NCBI GenBank assembly: GCA_964500365.1
Contig: CAZCPB010000206.1
Coordinates: 1 to 7,952 of the forward strand
From: CAZCPB01 sp964500365
GTDB lineage: Bacteria; Planctomycetota; Phycisphaerae; Phycisphaerales; UBA1924
DNA: 7,952 nucleotides
Reading direction: 5' to 3'
Within the stretch, counting starts at the first letter, position 1; each line of letters begins with the position of its first letter. A program made the translations under genes and the position numbers. Shown one piece after another: positions 1 to 5,796 of the stretch. The notes under the pieces were generated by a model that saw nothing but the letters and a program-made list of their open reading frames with translations, was not told the origin of the DNA and searched no databases.

Positions 1-1
1 T

Positions 2-505
2 CTGGTGCCGCGCGGGCGAGTGGCGGTCCTGCTCGGGTGCTCCATGGACGGATTCGCGGTGCGAACGGACAGTCTGTGCCGCACCTCCGTGGAGGGCGTC
101 TTTGCCGCGGGCGAATGCACGGGCGTGGGAGGAGTCGAAAAGGGGATTGCCGAAGGGCTCGTTGCCGGTGCGATGGCGGCCGGTGATGACCGGCGCGCGG
201 TCGAACTCGCGTCGACACTTCCCGCGGAGCGGGGATTCTCCCGGATGCTCGCCGAGACGTATGAACTTCGGCCCGAACTGAAGTCGCTCGCCGAGGCCGG
301 CACGGTGGTGTGTCGCTGCGAGGACGTGGCGTTCGGCGAAGTGGAACCGACGGACTCGTGGAAAGAGGCGAAGCTGCACACGCGCTGCGGTATGGGGCCG
401 TGCCAGGGGCGCGTGTGCGGTCCGGCGATGTCGTTCATCAAGGGCTGGCCGGTCGGAGACGCCCGACCGCCGGTCCTGAACGTGCCCCTCGGCGCGCTGG
501 CCTGA
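2..505 (+). CDS. FAD-dependent oxidoreductase with BFD-like [2Fe-2S] domain, C-terminal part (hydroxyproline dehydrogenase-like)
   Basis: Only the last 167 codons are present; the frame is open through the left edge, so the apparent GTG at 5 is an internal codon. The visible part begins near the end of the FAD/NAD(P)-binding fold: the segment GVFAAGECTGVGG (residues 31-43 counted from position 5) is the typical C-terminal FAD-contact motif of such oxidoreductases. A BFD-like cluster domain follows, with CRCED (Cys103, Cys105) and RCGMGPCQGRVCG (Cys128, Cys133, Cys138) supplying candidate [2Fe-2S] ligands. This arrangement and the C-terminal wording match the alpha subunit family of D-hydroxyproline dehydrogenases and related amino-acid dehydrogenases (LhpB/HcnB-like), which oxidise an imino or amino acid and pass electrons through the cluster. 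A DapA-like gene follows after 36 bp, as in hydroxyproline catabolic operons, which supports that reading. The exact substrate is inferred, because the substrate-facing N-terminal part lies outside the window. Confidence 0.85.
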   Translation: MVPRGRVAVLLGCSMDGFAVRTDSLCRTSVEGVFAAGECTGVGGVEKGIAEGLVAGAMAAGDDRRAVELASTLPAERGFSRMLAETYELRPELKSLAEAGTVVCRCEDVAFGEVEPTDSWKEAKLHTRCGMGPCQGRVCGPAMSFIKGWPVGDARPPVLNVPLGALA

Positions 506-527
506 CGCGGCAACAATGCGTGTTCGC

Positions 528-532
528 AGGAG
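528..532 (+). promoter_or_regulatory. Ribosome binding site of the DapA-family gene
   Basis: AGGAG stands 9 nt before the ATG at 542 and fixes that start. It lies in the 36-nt gap after the oxidoreductase stop, consistent with co-transcription of the two genes. Confidence 0.65.
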
Positions 533-541
533 AAGCGGCTT

Positions 542-1450
542 ATGCAGGCATCCGACTGGCGCGGCGTCATCCCGGCGATCACGACGCCCTTTGCACCTGA
601 TCTTTCGATCGACCTGGCGTTCGTCGCGAAACACGTCCGCTGGCTGCTCGACTCCGGCTGCAAGGGCGTGGTGACGCCCGGGTCGCTCGGTGAAGGGTCG
701 GTCCTGAGTCTCGACGAGAAGCGATCGCTGTGGAGCGCGTGCGTGCGCGCGTGCGGCGATGCGCCGGTCATCGCCGCGATCGCGTCGGCCTCGACCGACG
801 AGGCGGTGCGGCTCGCGCGCGAGGCTCAGGCGCGTGGCTGCCGCGGGCTCATGGTCCTGCCGCCATACGTGTACAAGGGGTCTTGGCGCGAAGCACGCGC
901 TCACTTCGGCGCGATCATCCGCGCGACTCCCTTGTCGTGCATGCTGTACAACAACCCCATCGCGTACGGCACCGACGTGCTTCCCGAGCAGGTCGCCGAG
1001 CTGGCCGCCGAGCACGCGAACCTCCACGCCGTAAAGGAATCGAGCGCCGACGTACGGCGCGTGACCGCCATCCGCTCGCTGATCGGTGACCGGCTGGCCA
1101 TCTTCGTCGGAGTCGATGACGTGCTGGTCGAGGGTGTCGCGGCGGGCGCGGTCGGGTGGATCGCGGGGCTCGTCAACGCGCTGCCGCGTGAGTCGGTGCG
1201 GCTCTTCGACATGGCCCGGGAAGGAAGGCACCGGGAGGCCTTCGAACTCTACCGGTGGTTCCTGCCCCTGCTTCGAATGGACACGACGTACGACTTCGTG
1301 CAGTTGATCAAGCTGGTGCAGGCCGAGGTCGGGATGATCGGCTCGGGCGGCCCCGCGGTGCGCCCGCCGCGCATGCTGCCCGAGGGGGCCGAATCGGAGC
1401 GTGCGCTCGCGACGATCCGCGAGTCGCTGCGATCCCGCCCGCGCGTGTGA
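542..1450 (+). CDS. Dihydrodipicolinate synthase (DapA) family protein, probable pyrroline-4-hydroxy-2-carboxylate deaminase
   Basis: This 302-residue protein is a class I Schiff-base lyase of the DapA/NAL superfamily with normal family length. The order of motifs is complete: PAITTPF (residues 11-17), GSLGE (47-51, where true DapA usually has GTTGE), PPYVYKG (107-113), LYNNP with the candidate catalytic Tyr136, and HAVKESS with the candidate Schiff-base Lys165, then AGLVNALP (208-215). The C-terminal PAVRPPR element is also typical of the superfamily. It follows the FAD/[2Fe-2S] oxidoreductase, a pairing known from trans-4-hydroxy-L-proline degradation, where D-hydroxyproline dehydrogenase makes 1-pyrroline-4-hydroxy-2-carboxylate and a DapA-family deaminase converts it to 2-oxoglutarate semialdehyde. 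Membership of the superfamily is secure. The specific reaction is inferred from context; a keto-deoxy sugar acid aldolase or dehydratase, or lysine-pathway DapA itself, are alternatives. The protein lacks a signal peptide and should be cytoplasmic. Confidence 0.88.
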   Translation: MQASDWRGVIPAITTPFAPDLSIDLAFVAKHVRWLLDSGCKGVVTPGSLGEGSVLSLDEKRSLWSACVRACGDAPVIAAIASASTDEAVRLAREAQARGCRGLMVLPPYVYKGSWREARAHFGAIIRATPLSCMLYNNPIAYGTDVLPEQVAELAAEHANLHAVKESSADVRRVTAIRSLIGDRLAIFVGVDDVLVEGVAAGAVGWIAGLVNALPRESVRLFDMAREGRHREAFELYRWFLPLLRMDTTYDFVQLIKLVQAEVGMIGSGGPAVRPPRMLPEGAESERALATIRESLRSRPRV

Positions 1451-1465
1451 CGTGCCCGCACGTCG

Positions 1466-1597
1466 CTACTTCGGGGCGAGAATCGGCCGCAGGAAGTCCG
1501 CATCGTCGAAGCCCAACCCCTCGCGGCCGGCCTCGGCGAACCGCACGATGACCAGCCACGAGTGCACCGTGGCCGAACGCCTTCGGCGGGCCTCCAT
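1466..1597 (-). pseudogene. Short minus-strand ORF (43 codons), probably the 3' remnant of a lost gene
   Basis: Reading the minus strand from ATG at 1597 to TAG at 1466 gives 43 residues. The first nine (MEARRRRSA) look like random GC-rich translation. The rest, including VHSWLVIVRFAEAGREGLGF and DDADFLRPILAPK, has mixed hydrophobic and acidic composition and strong G/C preference at third codon positions, as in real proteins of this genome. No Shine-Dalgarno sequence precedes the ATG, and an in-frame TAG lies 30 nt upstream, just before the tRNA, so the gene cannot extend further. It sits convergent to the DapA-family gene, 15 nt from its stop. I do not recognise the family. Either this is the tail of a truncated gene or a genuine small protein; the first seems more likely. 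A chance open frame cannot be excluded. Confidence 0.3.
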
Positions 1598-1625
1598 TGC
1601 CGCGCGGCACGCGCGCCCGCGCCGC

Positions 1626-1631
1626 TAGAAT
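1626..1631 (+). promoter_or_regulatory. Possible -10 element for tRNA-Ser
   Basis: TAGAAT matches the -10 consensus at five of six positions and ends 9 nt before the first base of the tRNA, a plausible distance for a start site just ahead of the mature 5' end. No convincing -35 box is found at normal spacing, so support is weak. Confidence 0.3.
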
Positions 1632-1640
1632 CGCCCGGCC

Positions 1641-1728
1641 GGTGGGGTGGCAGAGTGGTCGAATGCGTCGGACTTGAAATCCGATAGGGGGCTTGTCTCC
1701 CTCGGGGGTTCGAATCCCCCCCCCACCG
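1641..1728 (+). tRNA. tRNA-Ser (anticodon TGA)
   Basis: An 88-nt class II tRNA with all arms visible. The acceptor stem pairs GGTGGGG (1641-1647) with CCCCACC (1721-1727), and the discriminator base is G1728, as usual for serine. The anticodon stem TCGGA/TCCGA (1668-1672, 1680-1684) encloses the loop CTTGAAA with anticodon TGA at 1675-1677. A long variable arm of about 19 nt (1685-1703), which can fold on itself, is the hallmark of serine, leucine or bacterial tyrosine tRNAs. The T arm is GGGGG-TTCGAAT-CCCCC (1704-1720). The 3' CCA is not encoded and would be added enzymatically. The tRNA reads UCA and related serine codons. Confidence 0.97.
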
Positions 1729-1782
1729 CTTCTATCGCGGCTTTTGTCGAGTTTCCTTGGGGTTGTCGCGCGGGTGCGCGGG

Positions 1783-1809
1783 TCGGTGGAATCCACCGAA
1801 GTCCACCGA
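1783..1809. repeat. 17-bp perfect palindrome plus a third half-site
   Basis: TCGGTGGA-A-TCCACCGA (1783-1799) is a perfect inverted repeat of 8-bp arms around one central base. TCCACCGA recurs at 1802-1809, exactly 10 bp after its first copy. The set may act as a DNA operator for a dimeric regulator with an extra helical-turn-spaced half-site. Alternatively, in RNA the first arm could pair with the third site (8-bp stem, 11-nt loop) and help end or process the tRNA transcript. No T tract follows. Confidence 0.45.
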
Positions 1810-2151
1810 GCGGCCGTTCCGTCCGCCCAGCGACGCCCGGTTTCGCGCCTCGCTTGACGCGAGCGTGCGCCGCGCCCCGGTCGAACGAAGCGCGCCCACA
1901 GCGCCCCACACGTGGAACAAGTGCGACCGCGTCGCGGCCTCGGCGCCCGGGGCGGGTCGCAGCAGGTTCATCGTGAGGGTGATCGTGCACTGCCGAGGCA
2001 GGCGCGGGGCGCGGGAAGCGGGACGGGGATTCCCGGACCAGGACATTGAAACGAGTCCGCCGGCGCCGGACACGGCGCGCTGTTCGTGCGTCCTGCCGTA
2101 CCGGCGACGTGAATCGGGAGGACGCGTGAGCCGATCCCAGCGCGGTGCTCT

Positions 2152-2155
2152 GGAG
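2152..2155 (+). promoter_or_regulatory. Ribosome binding site supporting the TTG start of the cytochrome
   Basis: GGAG lies 8 nt ahead of TTG at 2164. An in-frame TGA at 2110-2112 and the absence of any ATG or GTG between it and 2164 make TTG the only credible start upstream of the signal/anchor segment. Confidence 0.5.
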
Positions 2156-2163
2156 ATCGAAAC

Positions 2164-2985
2164 TTGGCCCGCCCTGAACCAGCAGCGTCCGCCGGGGACT
2201 TCACGACCCATCGCATCGTCGCGTGTCTGGTCATCGTGGTCTCCGGGCTGGTCGCCGCGGTGACACTCCGCGCCGAGCCGGTCAGCGTTACGGTTGTGGA
2301 ACAGGCAGCCCCCCAGGCGCGCACAACAGTGCGCGTCGAGCCCGGGGGCGAACGGTCCGCGTGCGCGAGTTGCCACGCCTTTTCGGTCGGATCATCGCAC
2401 CCGATCGATGTCGAGCCCGCCGGCGCCGTCCCGGCCGACCTCCCGTTGACCGACGGGCGCGTCAGCTGCCTTACGTGCCATGACGAGAGCGCCACCGAGC
2501 CCCACGAGAATCGCGGCGGGCGTCGCGGGCCGATGCTCCGACGCGACCCCGATACCCAGGGTCTCTGCGCGGCGTGCCACAGTGCCGGCACCACAGATCG
2601 TCGTTTCCATGGGTCCGCGTTCACGCGCGCCCACACCGCGTCGGACGCACGGAGCCGGTACGCCGATTCCGCTCTCGACGCCGACTCGAACGCCTGCTTG
2701 TCGTGCCACGACGGCACCGTGGCCGGTGATGCGGGCCGTCACGTGACGTCCATTCGGGCAGGCACCGCCTTCGAGCATCCGCTGGGGGTCGAACTGCTGA
2801 CCAAGAATGCCGGCCGACCCGATGAGGTCCGGTTCGTCTCCGCCGCGTCACTCGATCCGAGGATCCGACTCTTCAACGGCAAGGTCGGCTGCTTGTCGTG
2901 CCACAGCGTCTACTCGAAACACGAGAAGCTGCTGGTGATGTCCAACGCGCGCAGCGCCCTGTGCATGTCGTGCCATGTCGAATGA
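2164..2985 (+). CDS. Hexahaem c-type cytochrome, doubled-CXXCH type
   Basis: The 273-residue protein starts with TTG. Residues 17-35 form one hydrophobic segment, either an uncleaved anchor or a signal peptide, so the rest lies outside the cytoplasmic membrane. Six CXXCH haem-attachment motifs are present: CASCH 67-71, CLTCH 102-106, CAACH 135-139, CLSCH 178-182, CLSCH 243-247 and CMSCH 267-271. They fall into two repeats, each with a lone CXXCH, a His-Pro element (SHPIDVEP at 78, EHPLGVEL at 204), then G(R/K)V-x-CL-x-CH and a final LC/MC-xx-CH, as in doubled-CXXCH proteins. The extra histidines (such as His79 and His205) are plausible distal haem ligands. The expected role is electron transfer or electron storage in the periplasm. 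No catalytic module is visible. A 333-bp gap separates it from the next plus-strand gene. Its haems would have to be attached by a maturation system such as the ResB/CcsA pair on the opposite strand. Confidence 0.92.
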   Translation: MARPEPAASAGDFTTHRIVACLVIVVSGLVAAVTLRAEPVSVTVVEQAAPQARTTVRVEPGGERSACASCHAFSVGSSHPIDVEPAGAVPADLPLTDGRVSCLTCHDESATEPHENRGGRRGPMLRRDPDTQGLCAACHSAGTTDRRFHGSAFTRAHTASDARSRYADSALDADSNACLSCHDGTVAGDAGRHVTSIRAGTAFEHPLGVELLTKNAGRPDEVRFVSAASLDPRIRLFNGKVGCLSCHSVYSKHEKLLVMSNARSALCMSCHVE

Positions 2986-3318
2986 GTGCTGCATCCGCCC
3001 CGGACGCCCTGCACTCTTCGGCACGGGCCCCTGAACGAGGTCCAGAAAAGCGCTCGGAGCCGAGTTCGCGTCTCTGCCCCGGGAAATCTCGGGCACGGGT
3101 ACACCCGATCGCCGCGATCTCCCCCGGGTTCCGTTCTCGAACCCAAGAACGACGAGCCCGAACCCATTCCAAAGGGGAGAACCGAGTCCCCTTATACTCA
3201 CACAGGAGTACCAGAAGGGTTGCAGACCTGGGACATGCCCCGCGGAAAGCCCCCGGATGGCACGATGCTTGCAAGTTCAATCGCTGGGGCCGCAGGCGTG
3301 CTCATCGAACCGACCGCA
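2986..3318. other. Intergenic region with small hairpins and a possible promoter
   Basis: This 333-bp stretch has no credible gene. The downstream frame is open throughout, but its translation here is low-quality. Visible elements are a 6-bp hairpin GGGTTC/GAACCC (3126-3144) whose CGAACCC arm recurs at 3159-3165, and a 7-bp hairpin AAGGGGA/TCCCCTT (3172-3193). The box TATACT (3193-3198) matches the -10 consensus at five of six positions but has no good -35. AGGAG (3204-3208) could serve a TTG at 3220 that is in frame with the next gene. The base composition is less GC-rich around 3140-3215, as promoters often are. Confidence 0.4.
3193..3198 (+). promoter_or_regulatory. Possible -10 box (TATACT)
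   Basis: The hexamer matches five of six consensus bases and begins on the last base of a 7-bp hairpin arm. It would start transcription near 3205, leaving a leader of about 110 nt before the ATG at 3319. No recognisable -35 sequence sits 16-18 bp upstream. Confidence 0.25.
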
Positions 3319-4425
3319 ATGAAACGATTCACGTTTGCCGCCGTGTCCATGATCGCCGTGCTTCGCCCGGCGTGCGCGCAAGACCGGTCGGACCAGCCCG
3401 CGATGCCCAACGACCTGGTGCACGCGATGGCCACGAGTTCCAAGGGCGCGCTTGCAATCCGGGCAGTCCAAGGCACGGAGGGGGGGCCGCCGGTTGCGGG
3501 CGACCCGGTAGAAGTGGTCGTGTTCCACCGCAATCAGGCGGTCAAGCAGGTCAGCGCCACCCTCGACGAGCGCGGCATGGTGATCATCAACGACCTCCCG
3601 GTAAGCATCGGGATTCGCGCCCTGGTGCGGGTTCGGCACGCGGGCGTGGTCTACCAGGACGCCGGGCCGTTGATGAACGACGGCAACCCGCGGGCGAGCA
3701 TGGAGATCACGGTGAACGAGATCACCGACGACCCGCCGCCGTGGCGCATCAAGGTGCGCCAGGCCGCGGCCGCGGTTGTTTCGAACGGCATCGACGTCGC
3801 CGAGACCGTTGTGGTTGAGAACCCCGTGGACAAGACTTGGATCGGAGAGCCCGCGGACGCCCAAGGCCGTCGTGCGACCGTTCGGTTGACGCTCCCGGAC
3901 GACGCGGTCGAAGTCGAGCTCATCCAGGGGTTCCACGGGTGGTGCTGCTCGGCGTATGTACCGCCCGTGCTCACGGTTCAGATGCCGATGATGCCCGGCC
4001 AGACCAACTTCAAGTTCGCGTACAAGATCCCGGTGCGGCACGGCGCGTCTTCACTCCTGGTTTCGTCGGCGGTGCCAACGGAGCACGCCGTGTTTGTGGT
4101 CCCCGCGCTCGGTGTCGTGGCCTCGGGCCGGGGCGCCACCCCCGCGGGGGCAAGCATCGTCGAAGGGGTCGAAACCGTGCGCTTCGAGGGTGGTCCGCTC
4201 GGGGCGGGAGAAGTCGTGGGTCTGGCACTCTCGGGCGTGGAGCTGCCCGCGTTGCCAAACGCCGCGGCGCACGTCCCGGAGCCAGCGCAGGCCGGAGGAT
4301 CGCCGAAGACGGCGTACTGGATCATCGGCGGCACGGGACTCGCGTGCGCGATCGCGGTCGGAGCATGGACGTTGCACCGGCGGGGGGGCGCTGCGCGGCA
4401 CGCTGAGAGCCCGCACGGGAATTGA
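3319..4425 (+). CDS. Unrecognised exported protein with C-terminal membrane anchor, next to ccmC
   Basis: The 368-residue product has a signal peptide (MKRFTFAAVS then a hydrophobic run, with cleavage likely after ACA at residue 20) and one transmembrane segment at about 331-352 (AYWIIGGTGLACAIAVGAW), followed by a short basic tail. The bulk should therefore be periplasmic, tethered at its C-terminus. Residues 43-132 resemble a carboxypeptidase-regulatory or Ig-like beta domain (GDPVEVVVFHRNQAVKQ, DERGMVIINDLPV). Residues 137-240 form a second beta-rich domain beginning DDPPPWRIKV, with ETVVVENPVDKTWIG and a striking GFHGWCCSAYVPP (204-216) that holds adjacent cysteines 209 and 210. The ATG at 3319 is chosen for the signal peptide, although no Shine-Dalgarno precedes it; upstream in-frame starts at 3220 (TTG) or 3235 (ATG) would add a poor N-terminus. 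CcmC follows after 15 bp, so a role in cytochrome c maturation or assembly is inferred from position only. I do not recognise a named family. Confidence 0.8.
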   Translation: MKRFTFAAVSMIAVLRPACAQDRSDQPAMPNDLVHAMATSSKGALAIRAVQGTEGGPPVAGDPVEVVVFHRNQAVKQVSATLDERGMVIINDLPVSIGIRALVRVRHAGVVYQDAGPLMNDGNPRASMEITVNEITDDPPPWRIKVRQAAAAVVSNGIDVAETVVVENPVDKTWIGEPADAQGRRATVRLTLPDDAVEVELIQGFHGWCCSAYVPPVLTVQMPMMPGQTNFKFAYKIPVRHGASSLLVSSAVPTEHAVFVVPALGVVASGRGATPAGASIVEGVETVRFEGGPLGAGEVVGLALSGVELPALPNAAAHVPEPAQAGGSPKTAYWIIGGTGLACAIAVGAWTLHRRGGAARHAESPHGN

Positions 4426-4440
4426 TCGAGTGCACCGAGC

Positions 4441-5130
4441 ATGAGCCTTTCACCCGCCATCATGCTGAGATCGTTGACGGTCATGACCGCCTCCGCGTTC
4501 GTCGCGTGCGCGGCGCTCACCCTGTGGTACGCACCCGTGGATTTCGAGATGGGCCCGGTGCAGAAGCTCGTCTACCTGCACATACCGGCCGCCATCACGG
4601 CGTTCGTGGGAGCGATGTGCGTCTTCGTCGCGGGCGTCGCGTATCTGTGGTCGCGCGACGATCGCTGGGACGGGTCGGCCCGCGCCGCCGCGATGTACGT
4701 CGTGGCGTCCAGCGCCGTGGTGCTGATCACCGGCATGATCTGGGGCCATTCGTTCTGGGGATACTGGTGGACGTGGAGCCCCAGGCTCACGTTTACGCTC
4801 GTGCTCTTCGCGCTGTACCTGGGGTACCTGATCGTGCGCCGGTCGATCCGTTCGACGGCGCGCCGACGCGTGGCGGCCGCTGCGTACGGGCTCATCGCGT
4901 TTCTCGATGTGCCGCTCTTGTACCTCTCGGCCCGCCTGCTCCCCGACGTGCACCCGACCTCGGTCCCGTTGACGGACCCGATGCGGACGACCCTGGCGTT
5001 CTGCTTTGTGCCCGCGGCGCTGCTGCTCTTCGGCGCGTTCGCGCGACCGTGGTTCCGCGCCCACACCGAGACTCACTCCCGCCCCGGCATCGGGATTCAC
5101 CCCGACGCCGGCGGCCCGCGGGTCGCCTGA
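4441..5130 (+). CDS. ccmC: CcmC-type haem exporter/haem-handling protein of cytochrome c biogenesis
   Basis: This 229-residue membrane protein has about six transmembrane segments (near 12-30, 48-69, 84-104, 117-132, 143-163, 184-203). The tryptophan-rich loop WGHSFWGYWWTWSPRLT (101-117) is the CcmC form of the haem-handling WWD domain, and KLVYLHIPAA (42-51) is the other family signature. His47 and His171 (in VHPTS) are 124 residues apart, the same separation as the haem-ligand histidines recalled for E. coli CcmC (60 and 184). In System I, CcmC binds haem at the outer face of the membrane and promotes its attachment to the chaperone CcmE. No ccmA, ccmB, ccmD, ccmE or ccmF is visible here. 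The gene follows the unrecognised anchored protein by 15 bp, suggesting co-transcription. No good Shine-Dalgarno is seen before 4441; an in-frame ATG at 4462 is an alternative start. Its TGA abuts the stop of the opposing lipoprotein gene. Confidence 0.9.
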   Translation: MSLSPAIMLRSLTVMTASAFVACAALTLWYAPVDFEMGPVQKLVYLHIPAAITAFVGAMCVFVAGVAYLWSRDDRWDGSARAAAMYVVASSAVVLITGMIWGHSFWGYWWTWSPRLTFTLVLFALYLGYLIVRRSIRSTARRRVAAAAYGLIAFLDVPLLYLSARLLPDVHPTSVPLTDPMRTTLAFCFVPAALLLFGAFARPWFRAHTETHSRPGIGIHPDAGGPRVA

Positions 5131-5757
5131 CTACTTCTTCTTGAGGCCCGAGACCATCTCGGTGAATCCCGGGCCGGCGGCGCGCATCGGTCCGGCGGGG
5201 CCGGTCATCTTCACGAACAGCAGGCCCTGCGCCGTTTCCACGATCGCTCCCCGCAGCATCCAGGCCGGCTGCGGCTGCCCGTTGCCCATCCCGACGTACT
5301 CGCCCTCGAACTCCACGATCGTCGCGGGCAGACCGTCGGGCGTGAGCTTCACCGCCGGCGCCGGTGGCGACGCCCCGGGGGCGGCTTTGACCTGCCCGGC
5401 CCAGCGGTCGATGTTGCCTTCGACCGTTCCCCCTGCGGTGGAAATCGCGATGATGCACTCCTTCGCGGCTTCGCCCGAAACGTCCGGCACGTGAATCTCC
5501 GCGAGTCGCATCGAGTTCGAGGGCGGGGTCGATTTCCAGCCCGCGGGGAGCGTCATGACCACGCCCAGGGCTTCGACTCTCGCACCATCGGCACCGGGCT
5601 TGGCGGCGCCGCCGTGGTCCGGCGCCGCGGCGCGCGGGGCGGTCGAAGTATTCGCACCCTGCCCGGTCCCGCTCTTGGAGGGCTGAGGGGTCGGCTTTGA
5701 ATCACACGCGCCGACGACGCACGCGCACACGAGGACGCCTGCCGCGCAGATCTTCAT
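5131..5757 (-). CDS. Putative lipoprotein of unknown function downstream of ccsA
   Basis: The 208-residue product begins with a lipoprotein signal: MKICAAGVLVCACVVGAC, with lipobox V15-G16-A17-C18, so Cys18 should be lipidated. Residues 19-58 form a Pro/Ala/Ser/Gly-rich linker. The remaining 150 residues look like one globular domain: VVMTLPAGWKSTPPSNSMR, a GGTVEGNIDRWAGQV element around 109-123, and a C-terminal LFVKMTGPAGPM (180-191) before GLKKK. I recall similar uncharacterised lipoproteins in Planctomycetota with the NIxRWxGQ and KxTGP features, but no established function. AAGGA (5764-5768) lies 6 nt before the ATG. The gene sits 39 bp after ccsA on the same strand, so it is probably the last gene of the resB-ccsA operon. 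A link to cytochrome maturation is possible but rests on position only. Confidence 0.85.
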   Translation of the reverse strand: MKICAAGVLVCACVVGACDSKPTPQPSKSGTGQGANTSTAPRAAAPDHGGAAKPGADGARVEALGVVMTLPAGWKSTPPSNSMRLAEIHVPDVSGEAAKECIIAISTAGGTVEGNIDRWAGQVKAAPGASPPAPAVKLTPDGLPATIVEFEGEYVGMGNGQPQPAWMLRGAIVETAQGLLFVKMTGPAGPMRAAGPGFTEMVSGLKKK

Positions 5758-5763
5758 CTTTGG

Positions 5764-5768
5764 TCCTT
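5764..5768 (-). promoter_or_regulatory. Ribosome binding site of the lipoprotein gene
   Basis: AAGGA on the minus strand ends 6 nt before the ATG at 5757, within the 39-nt gap after the ccsA stop. It supports the chosen start, which gives a complete lipoprotein signal. Confidence 0.6.
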
Positions 5769-5796
5769 CGGTGAAAACCGGTCGTGCACAGTCCCG

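Larger units (their letters stand above)
1729..2163. other. Gene-poor stretch between tRNA-Ser and the cytochrome gene
   Basis: About 435 bp with no convincing gene on either strand. Frames that stay open here translate to Arg/Pro/Ala-rich sequence with no domain or sensible hydrophobic pattern, as expected by chance at this GC content. The distinct contents are a small CGCGC-GGGT-GCGCG hairpin (1767-1780) and a 17-bp palindrome with a third half-site (1783-1809), both just after the tRNA. No rho-independent terminator with a T tract is seen after the tRNA. The promoter of the cytochrome gene should lie here, but I find no clear -35/-10 pair. Confidence 0.5.

Noticed and set aside
1572..1587. 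Hairpin GCCGAA-CGCC-TTCGGC as a terminator after the DapA-family gene
   Set aside because: No T tract follows on either strand, and it lies 120 nt after the stop inside the minus-strand coding-like remnant.
1641..1728. tRNA-Ser as an attachment site of an integrated element
   Set aside because: No repeat of the tRNA 3' end and no integrase or phage gene is seen in the window.
1308..1796. Minus-strand open frame running through the tRNA gene
   Set aside because: It crosses tRNA-Ser and the end of the DapA-family gene; it cannot be a real gene alongside those.
2060..2069. Palindrome CCGGCGCCGG upstream of the cytochrome gene
   Set aside because: Ten-base all-G/C palindromes are common at this base composition and similar ones occur inside genes here.
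1757..2263. Plus-strand open frame of 168 codons between the tRNA and the cytochrome gene
   Set aside because: Composition is Arg/Pro/Ala/Ser-rich with no recognisable fold, no good RBS, and it runs into the cytochrome gene in another frame.
1968..2717. Minus-strand open frame of 249 codons opposite the cytochrome gene
   Set aside because: Shadow of the hexahaem cytochrome; low-complexity Arg/Ser/Ala/Thr translation without domain features.
2986..3318. N-terminal extension of the unknown anchored protein (frame open back to the cytochrome stop)
   Set aside because: The extension translates poorly and would bury a good signal peptide beginning at 3319. Small chance remains for a start at 3220 or 3235.
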